Shown piece by piece: positions 57,201 through 64,000 of a DNA stretch of 64,000 bases (the first letter of the stretch is position 1; each line of letters begins with the position of its first letter). The position numbers and the translations under genes were made by a program. The stretch is from Isoetes taiwanensis (Eukaryota; Streptophyta; Lycopodiopsida; Isoetales; Isoetaceae): assembly GCA_021234155.1 (NCBI GenBank), contig JAJEKV010000879.1:1-64000 (forward strand). The letters run 5' to 3'. The notes beneath the pieces are model-generated. The model had not been told where the DNA came from, ran no database searches, and saw only the letters and a list, made by a program, of their open reading frames with translations.

Positions 57201-58600
57201 TTACCCGACCTTATGAGCGATTTCAAAGGAACAAATTCTTGGAGAAGAAGGACAACGAGCAATGCGGCCCGTGGGCGTGGATTTGTTGATCAAATAGAAG
57301 TGCTTGGTGGTCCACAAAGAACGGTTATTTTTGCCCAAAAGGTAATGGCCAGGCGTTGGACCACGAAAATGGACCCAAAGCTTCGCGCTCGTGGCGAGAA
57401 TAGTTGCGCTCAATGAGTGAGTTTTGGCGTAGCGATTTGGTTTATCGATGTCGCATCATATGCTTGAGAAAGAAACGGCTCAATAGCAGAACATCGACAT
57501 GAGCATTGAAAGGGCTTTTCCCATTGAGGAGGAACAAGAGGCAGGTGCTGAGTAAGCAAAAGCTTGATTGTTGGAAAGCGACTTCGCACAGGAATTCAAG
57601 CCAGGTGGATTAAAATCACCGATGAGTTTATGAATGGGATCTGCAATGTTTGCCGATCCGGTATGAAGGTGGAGTAATAATTGACCTTTCGAGGGGAAAG
57701 GCGTGTCTCTTTGATATTGGTGAGATGCGTGAGCTTTGAGCACCTGGCGATTTTGGCGGGGATGGGTGGTGATTCTTTCTTGCGACAACATGGCCTAACG
57801 AGAACACGAAGTGGCCTAAAAGGTGCATTTCGGGATTGAGACTAATGCAGGACTCATCACATTTACGGAAGGCGAGTTCAATTTATCAAATGGTTGACCA
57901 TGGGCGTAGGCGGAGAGAAGTCATCTTGAAAGATTTGCAAGAAGGGATTTTCCTTCTTGAAATCATGGCGAGGCATGATTAGTTGAAATGTTGAAGGAGA
58001 GTTGGATAATCCAAAGGAACCACCTTGGTAGGCAAAAGTGCCAGGGAAATTGGTGAAGGTGGTCTTGAGTTGATCGAGATTCTTTGATGGAGAATCGATT
58101 GTAGCGGAAAAAACCATCCATAAGGGGTACATCTCATGTCCGGCCACTTCTTCAGGCAGTGCGTGAATGGAAGTGGAAAATGATCGCTCAGGTGGCGATT
58201 GAGTTTTAGATGGTCTACGGGCTGACGGATCTTACCATTGTGCTTAAGGGCAATGGCGATAGGACTCACCCATTCGAGGAATGTTTGACCTCATAGATCA
58301 ACGCCCTGCGACAAGGAGTTTGTCAATTTCCGCCTTGCCCAGCGATCCGCGGTAATTAGGGTTGAGCACATGCTGTCGTTGCTACACTGGTCGTGCATCA
58401 GATTTGGTAGGAATGGTGAGTTCCCCAAACTTTGTTGATTCCCCGAAGATCTTTTGTAACTCGGTGAAAATGTGTTTGAATTTTTGAGCGGCAATGACCC
58501 ATTACGATAAAGCCCGGCATTAGTGAATTTGGGGGTGCGAAAATGGCCTCTATCAGCCATTCCACGTCATATTTCGCTCCCTTTTCCCATGCCACCTAGG
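57201..58600 (-). pseudogene. Ty3/gypsy pol remnant: reverse transcriptase and RNase H
   Basis: On the minus strand, in order: IAIALKHNGKIRQPVDHLKL and DHFPLPF (58269-58150), AGHEMYPL, DQLKTTFTNFPGTFAYQGGS, FGLSNSPSTFQ, LQIFQDDFS (a changed form of the catalytic YxDD box, near 57920), and further down HYLLGKN, LINKSTPTGRIARC, FEIAHKVG (57350-57200), matching gypsy RNase H and its end. Many frameshifts and the altered catalytic motif show it is dead. Its own LTRs were not paired; the direct repeats at 58540 and 60478 lie upstream in its direction. Confidence 0.7.
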
Positions 58601-58985
58601 ATACCAAACTCTCATAATCTACAGTTGCTTGGAATATTCTTAGGAATAAAGGGGATTGCACATTCATGGCGCCATATGTATTTAATTACGTTGGTTGTCG
58701 GGCGGTGATGCAACCGTGGCGCTTCTAAAATGCCACTTGCATTATAACATCTGGCAACTCATGGCGGTGTCTCTTGATAAGCGTCTTGGCGTCGCCTTCT
58801 ACATTTCAAAAGTTGAATGTGTAGGTTGAAGCTTTGTGTCGGTCGGACTTTCATTTCGGTAGCTGGCTGTAGCTAACCGATCTTCACTTCATCCCTAATA
58901 CGGGCTTCGCCCTACAATTCCAAATTTGAATTTGCTTAATGTATAAAAGCATGGATTGTAGGAGAATGGACTTTTCGATTTCCAT
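58540..58985. repeat. Direct repeat, copy 1 (partner 60478-60950)
   Basis: It shares AATGGCCTCTATCA(A/G)CCATTCC, GGCGCCATATGTATTTAATT, GCCACTTGCATTATA, GTGTAGGTTGAAGCTTTGT and AAAAGCATGGATTGTAGGAG, followed by AATGGACTTTTC, with 60478-60950. A matching TTGTTGTCAAATTAAA segment lies outside each copy (59127 and 60379). Confidence 0.75.
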
Positions 58986-60477
58986 ATACCCGTTACCAAA
59001 TTTCAAAAAGCAAGAAGTTGAAATGCGGACGTTGGCTCACCAAGCAGGCGGTGTGTTTGGGGCATAAAATACCACACCTTGATTTGTGTAGATGCGATCT
59101 ACCGCAATTATGGAAGTTGCTTGTTGTCAAATTAAACTTAAAACACAAGTGAGGTCGGCACTTGCGTGGTTTTGTCGAGGAGGGTTTGGAGTGTTTTTTT
59201 AAATCCCAATTATCGACATAGTGTGGCGTAGCATCTTGGTATTAAATAGTATGTTAAATTCGAATTATATCGGTGTTCATGTTCTGGTTAAACTCAAATC
59301 ATATAGGTTTAGGAATAAGGTTAAAGGAAGATATTGGCTATTTAGGAATAAAGGTTAAAAGGAAGATATTGGATATTTAGGTACTAAGGTTAAAAAAGGA
59401 AGATATTAGATATGGCTCAAATTTCGAGATATGCATAATGGCATGTAATGATGGTTGATAGGACTGGAATCTGAATCATTCCTACGATTTTTCCGTCTAA
59501 TCCAGCCTATATCTATTCAGCCCTAGATTGGCGCCCATTCTCCCCAATCTCCAGCCCAATCTTTGCTAGATCCTGGCCAATTTCTCTAGTCCATCGCATG
59601 AAGAGATCAGCTACTGAAGGCGGAGGTGTCCTCAGGCGCCTATTGCAGTGGAAGGGGTGTTCCCTCAGGAGTTCCCTCCATTGCCCAGTTTCTTGCTCTA
59701 CGAGATGCCTCTGATTCCTCGATTCCTTTTACGAGGAATGGAGAATGAGAAATCGAGAGGAAATTTGAGCGAGGAGTTCATCACGGTGTTCTTGGTGGAT
59801 GGATATAGATTCTTGAAGAAAATGAGTGGTCTACCCAAGCGGAGAAGAAGCCGAAGATGATGAAGAAGATGAAGAAGTTGAAGAGCGAATCTGGCGACCC
59901 GAGGGAGCTCATGGCGTTAGTTCATGGTACATGCATGTTTTCTTTCTTTTCTTAAGCATTCAACTACTTGGTTTATTTCTTATTTTTTTTGGGATGATGA
60001 AGCGGATGAATGAAATTTGTTAGGGCGGAGCACCTCTTATTTTTCCTTGTTCTTAGTCGAGGCTTGCCTCGACTTCTTACCATATGACTGCAAGCCTCAA
60101 GGCTTTTTATTTGTGACTAGTTGAAGCCTCAGGGCATTTAAATTTACAAAATGATGTAAAGCCATCTGACCATAAAAAATTTTGAATGTAAAAGTTTTTG
60201 CTTCTAATTCCATTTGAATACCTAACTTTTTTTTTGTACGTGTGTTATCACTCTTAAGTACATAAGTCATCATCCCTTTTCAAAGAGCATATTATTTTTC
60301 AAGGATCACACCTGCGAATAGTACATATGCAACAAAATGGAACACACTAAATTAGCATCGTGTGATCCACTTTCTTATTTGTTGTCAAATTAAAACTAAA
60401 CACAAGTCCTTAAGTCAATAGTCTCCCATTTGCATATAAAATATCTATCATTCCAAGTTATATTATGTTTTATGAAC
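58986..60477. other. Spacer between the direct repeats, no gene recognised
   Basis: Three tandem variants of GGTTAAA(A)GGAAGATATTGG lie at 59315-59410. A 70-codon plus frame at 59648-59860 (MEGVFPQEFPPLPSFLLYEM) is followed in another frame by an acidic GAT/GAA-rich stretch; no family is recognised. Confidence 0.4.
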
Positions 60478-60950
60478 TAAAATGGCCTCTATCAACCATT
60501 CCCGTCATATTTCGCCCCTTTTTTCCGTCATTTGCTTGGAATATTCTCCGGAATAAGGGAATACATATCTATGGCGCCATATGTATTTAATTCTCTTGTT
60601 ATCGGTGATTGGCTTAACGCGTAGGGCTTCTAAAAAGCCACTTGCATTATAGCATCTGCAGGCAACTCATGGCCAATTGTCTCTTGGTTTGTCGGATACC
60701 AATCATCGCATCACGATTCTTGTCTTGCCCTATTTTCGTTTAGAGTCCATTCCCGCCTTCTACATTTTCAAAATTTGAATGTGTAGGTTGAAGCTTTGTA
60801 TTAGACTTTTCGTTTTGGTACTGCGATTAGCCTTAAAAGTTAAATGTAGGGATCTTTACTTCATCAATCGGGCTTCCCCCCCTACAATTCGAATTTTGAA
60901 TTTGCTTTTGTATAAAAGCATGGATTGTAGGAGAATGGACTTTTCCATAT
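60478..60950. repeat. Direct repeat, copy 2 (partner 58540-58985)
   Basis: Same order of motifs as copy 1, with insertions near 60690-60760. Two direct copies 1.5 kb apart could be LTRs of a short element or a segmental duplication; TG/CA ends were not found. Confidence 0.75.
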
Positions 60951-63849
60951 GTCTGCGTTGCAAATTTCAAAGAAAAGCGAGGTTAGTCAATTTGAGTCTC
61001 AAGCGAAGCCAATTGGCTTTGGGGCATACAAATTGTACACATTCATTTTAAGCGCCGTGCGATCACGGCGATATGGAAGCTCAAATGATGTGTGGATAAG
61101 GATAGCCCGACTCGGGAATATGCTCCGGTCTTCTGTGTAAAAAGAAGGTCTAAAAAATAAGAACTTAGACCTCGACATATGTGCGCCATACGAGCTCAAA
61201 AGTATGTCGACATACGGCGGATGGCGGTTTATATCCATTGGATCCGTTGAGTGGCGGGGAAAGTCATTTGGGCGTTTCAAGTTTAGTGGATTTTGTGGTG
61301 GCCGGTAACTTCGGCCTCTTGGGATATTGTGAAGATTATGGGAGAGGATGAAGGCATTAGGAATCGAATCTGGTTCCTTGAGATGAGGCGCCTTGATTTG
61401 TCACAAAGAGATTTATAGCAAACGGCTCTTTTTTTCTCTCGCTTCATTACTCCTTTGTGATGAAGGGAAAAGGAATAATGACTTGGGGGGAAACTTCTTT
61501 GAGATCTGAAGTGGACAAGTCAAATTGGTGATAGAGACGCGTGGCTGCAAAGAAAGATCAAAGCTCGAGAAAGAGCAAACTTTAGAGCTTCAATGTGGGT
61601 TAAAATTTGAAGAAAACACCCTTGGCTTGCGAGAAAGGAAGAAGCATTATCGTAGATAGAGAACTGAAGTTTGGATCAGTGCATTGGGGCGAGTCAAGAC
61701 CCACAAGGATCCCGTTTACAACACTAGCAAAGGCCGGTTAAAGATGGAAACTAGAAGCAATCTTGGTTTGTGGTGAGAAGAACCTAGCGGCGAGCAGGGA
61801 GATAGTGGACATGATTTGTCAGCCTACAACTCTCCTCTCAAAGAAGATGGTATTGGAAATGGTACTAGGGAGATCTACAGAAGTTAGAGCGTAGGATGTC
61901 TGATACATTTGTGATGATGTAGAGCATCGGTAGGCTTGGTTACCGTTCTCTATTCAAGCCATTCCACAGGCGTTGAAAAGAATGGGCACAAAAAAGTATT
62001 AAGCTCCGCGTCCACAAATTGTCGAGAATACAAGGGTTACTAGGACAAAGATGGTGTATGCCATATTAGGAAGATGCACCACGTTGAATGTGCTGGTCTA
62101 CCATAGCCATAAAAGATAAGAATGGCAAGGATTGTTGTGATATAGTTGGAATGAATGAGCGCAATAATCTTTGGGTTGACACAGTTACTCTCTTACAATT
62201 CCTTGTCAAATATTATGACTTACTTGATTTGCAGAAACTAATGGTGAGATTGAAGTTTGCATAAAATTGGATGAAATGGAACTGACCAAGTTTAGGAAGT
62301 ATGAGAGGGTATCAGGTTGTCATCATGAATAGAGCAATTGAGAATGCAATTGCACATGCTAAATCAAAGAGCAACAAGAATAACAAAAAAGATGTAGAGG
62401 TGACGGACGAGGAGAAAGCGTCTGCGGAAAAATGGTTCTCATGTCAATGAAGATGACTTTTTGGTGGTTAGGTCTCTTTAAAGTTCGAGAAAGAAACCCA
62501 GGTTTTGAAATGGGTGTTCAATCAAAACGACATCCAGGAGAGTCTAATATCTAGATTGAGGGAGGGGGAAAAATTACAAAGTAGATCACTATGGATCTTA
62601 CAAGTAATTTTTCACTTGGCGTCTGATTAAAAGAGAAAGCAATACAACATAAGTGGAGGAGGACAAGGAACATGCAAAAAGTTATGCATCTTGCAATCAT
62701 GCAAGGAAGTCAATCTTTGGGAGGGCTGTTTCAACCTTGTCCCTTAACCAAACAAATGCTCCTAATAGAGGGGAAGAAGATCCCAAGTTCCATGGCATTT
62801 TCCCCATTCCATTAGAGGGGTTCATATGTCGCACTTTAATGGCTTTGTGAGAATCGCCGACAGATGATATTTTGAGGCTACAGATTAGTGTGGAACATTT
62901 GAACAAGAGAAGAGAGGAAGGAATTACGTAGAGTTGAACATGTTCTATCGAGCGAGGTTTGCATGGTGGCAATGTAAGATTAGAGCTCGATGAAAGCAGG
63001 CGGGGGAAGAACAATTATTGCCCTCGTAAAGGTGTCAATTGGAGGATGAAAGCTCGGCGCTTCGCAAAAGAATCATAGAGGGGCAGATGGAAACAGAGAT
63101 GGGAGAAAAGGTCTATGAATTTGGAAAATTGCTGGATGATGCGGGCGAGGACCGCCTGAGATGGCGTTAGTTCGGCATTGAGGAAAAAAAAAGCATAGGA
63201 TGCGTGAATTGTTCCCATACATTGAAGAATGGACCTCCAAGAAGAAGATCTTGAAATGTTCGTGCAAGCGAATAACAAATTTATTAAGCTTTCATGAAGC
63301 GCATGGGACATGGGGTGAGGTGCTTTTCTTGCACATCTTTTGGGCTCAGCACCTTGGTTTTAGAGGAAGTGGAAACTAGCGATTGTGGAGTGCACAAGGC
63401 ATGGAGAAACCATAAACAAACTAAAATAGCCTTTCATGTAACACTCAAAGAGGGGTGGAAATGTGGGGAACAACCCCTCTAAAGGCGGATGTGAGAGTGG
63501 TTTTACTAGAAGGCGATGGCTAAATACGACAAGAAGGTGCTCAGGAGCAACCGGAAGTATTAAACACCATTGGCATAATCTTGAAGAAAGCGGAGAGGAC
63601 TTGGCAAAATTCTAGGGCCCCACTAGATGGGAGATCTAGAGACAAAGAATGGGTAAAAGTATACTTGTAATGTGTAGCATGTTCCTGACGAAGTACTTGC
63701 CTCCAACCTTGTTTGCACTGGTAACCCAGCGTCGTGTGATCTTATTTGTATCATCTTGGTAGCGATTGAAGTGGGCTATTATTGCATTTATGTGGCTTGG
63801 CGTCGTGTGTGAAGCTTTACAAGATAATAATAAAAAGGGGTTACTTTGA
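60951..63849. other. No gene recognised; degenerate
   Basis: Many broken plus-strand frames with Lys/Glu-rich composition (for example 62653-62850) suggest a decayed long coding region, perhaps a retroelement polyprotein, but no conserved motif is readable. Confidence 0.35.
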
Positions 63850-64000
63850 TTAAAGTTGTGAAAGATGTTGAATGAAAAACAAAATACAACGACTCATTGT
63901 TGCTCGGTCTGCGAGCTCTTCTTCATTATCTTCATCATCATCATCAGCTCCGTCCTCGTCTTGATCTTCATCTCTTCCCCTCAAGCGAGCAATCACCCTA
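63850..64000 (-). CDS. Partial acidic reading frame at the window edge
   Basis: The minus-strand frame enters from beyond the window and reads RVIARLRGRDEDQDEDGADD, an acidic run, EEELADRATMSRC, and stops at 63850-63852. The acidic low-complexity tail has no diagnostic motif. It could be the C-terminus of a host gene or part of the neighbouring decayed element. Confidence 0.3.
   Translation of the reverse strand, partial: RVIARLRGRDEDQDEDGADDDDEDNEEELADRATMSRCILFFIQHLSQL

Noticed and set aside
1-64000. tRNA, rRNA or other structured RNA genes
   Set aside because: I looked for tRNA-like stem patterns, and the only tRNA-related sequence seen was the retroelement primer binding site at 28905.

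Overview
The window is nuclear DNA of a land plant. It has spliced genes with GT-AG introns, a plant-type O-fucosyltransferase gene, PPR-type and receptor-like-kinase-like fragments, Ty3/gypsy and L1-like retroelement remains with a plant-type primer binding site, and many class II elements. The Replitron-like and DUF7869-like sequences would fit a non-seed plant (bryophyte, lycophyte or fern), but that is inference. Almost all of the 64 kb is decayed mobile DNA. Only one gene looks intact, the O-fucosyltransferase gene at 18220-20769 (minus strand, six exons).

The most interesting object is a large DNA transposon at 3484-15378 (11,895 bp). It has short imperfect terminal inverted repeats starting AACAAG and is flanked by the direct repeat AATA (3480-3483 and 15379-15382). 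It carries two divergent genes. On the minus strand is a spliced ParB-like plus beta-class (N4/N6-type) DNA methyltransferase gene. On the plus strand is a gene of the uncharacterised DUF7869-like family, which has conserved Asp-rich motifs and is my candidate transposase. Both are pseudogenes in this copy. A second element of the same terminal family (9358-12958, 3,601 bp, duplication TACT) sits inside the transposase-like coding sequence. Removing it with one TACT copy puts the two halves back in one reading frame. Each of the two elements has its own cluster of a perfect or near-perfect palindrome of the form GTAT-N6-ATAC: GTATTCCGGAATAC in the large one and GTATAAATTTATAC in the inner one. 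A DNA-binding, DNA-methylating cargo together with element-specific palindrome arrays suggests an undescribed transposon system that marks or recognises its own DNA.

Layout: 1-3479, degenerate LTR-element remains. 3484-15378, the nested transposon pair. 15470-17801, a LINE-type 3' end with a TTCTA tail and a Mutator-like long-TIR element. 18220-20769, the O-fucosyltransferase gene. 24296-27219, a Replitron-like HUH endonuclease pseudogene whose 3' end is present twice, with a foldback element between the copies. 28904-30200, an internally deleted LTR element. 34799-37188, two copies of a 275-bp TIR element with 4-bp target duplications, one of them inside an L1-like ORF1 pseudogene. 37945-38856, a possible LINE 3' part. 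41105-41830, a minisatellite. 42448-44640, a transposase-like fragment cut by a gypsy LTR. 44682-45577, a TA microsatellite and a degenerate GATTCC-rich array. 47390-50580, two copies of a PPR pseudogene segment. 51590-56310, an unresolved spliced region on the minus strand. 57200-58600, a gypsy reverse transcriptase/RNase H pseudogene. 58540-60950, a direct repeat pair. The rest to the window end is unrecognised degenerate sequence with a partial acidic reading frame at the edge.
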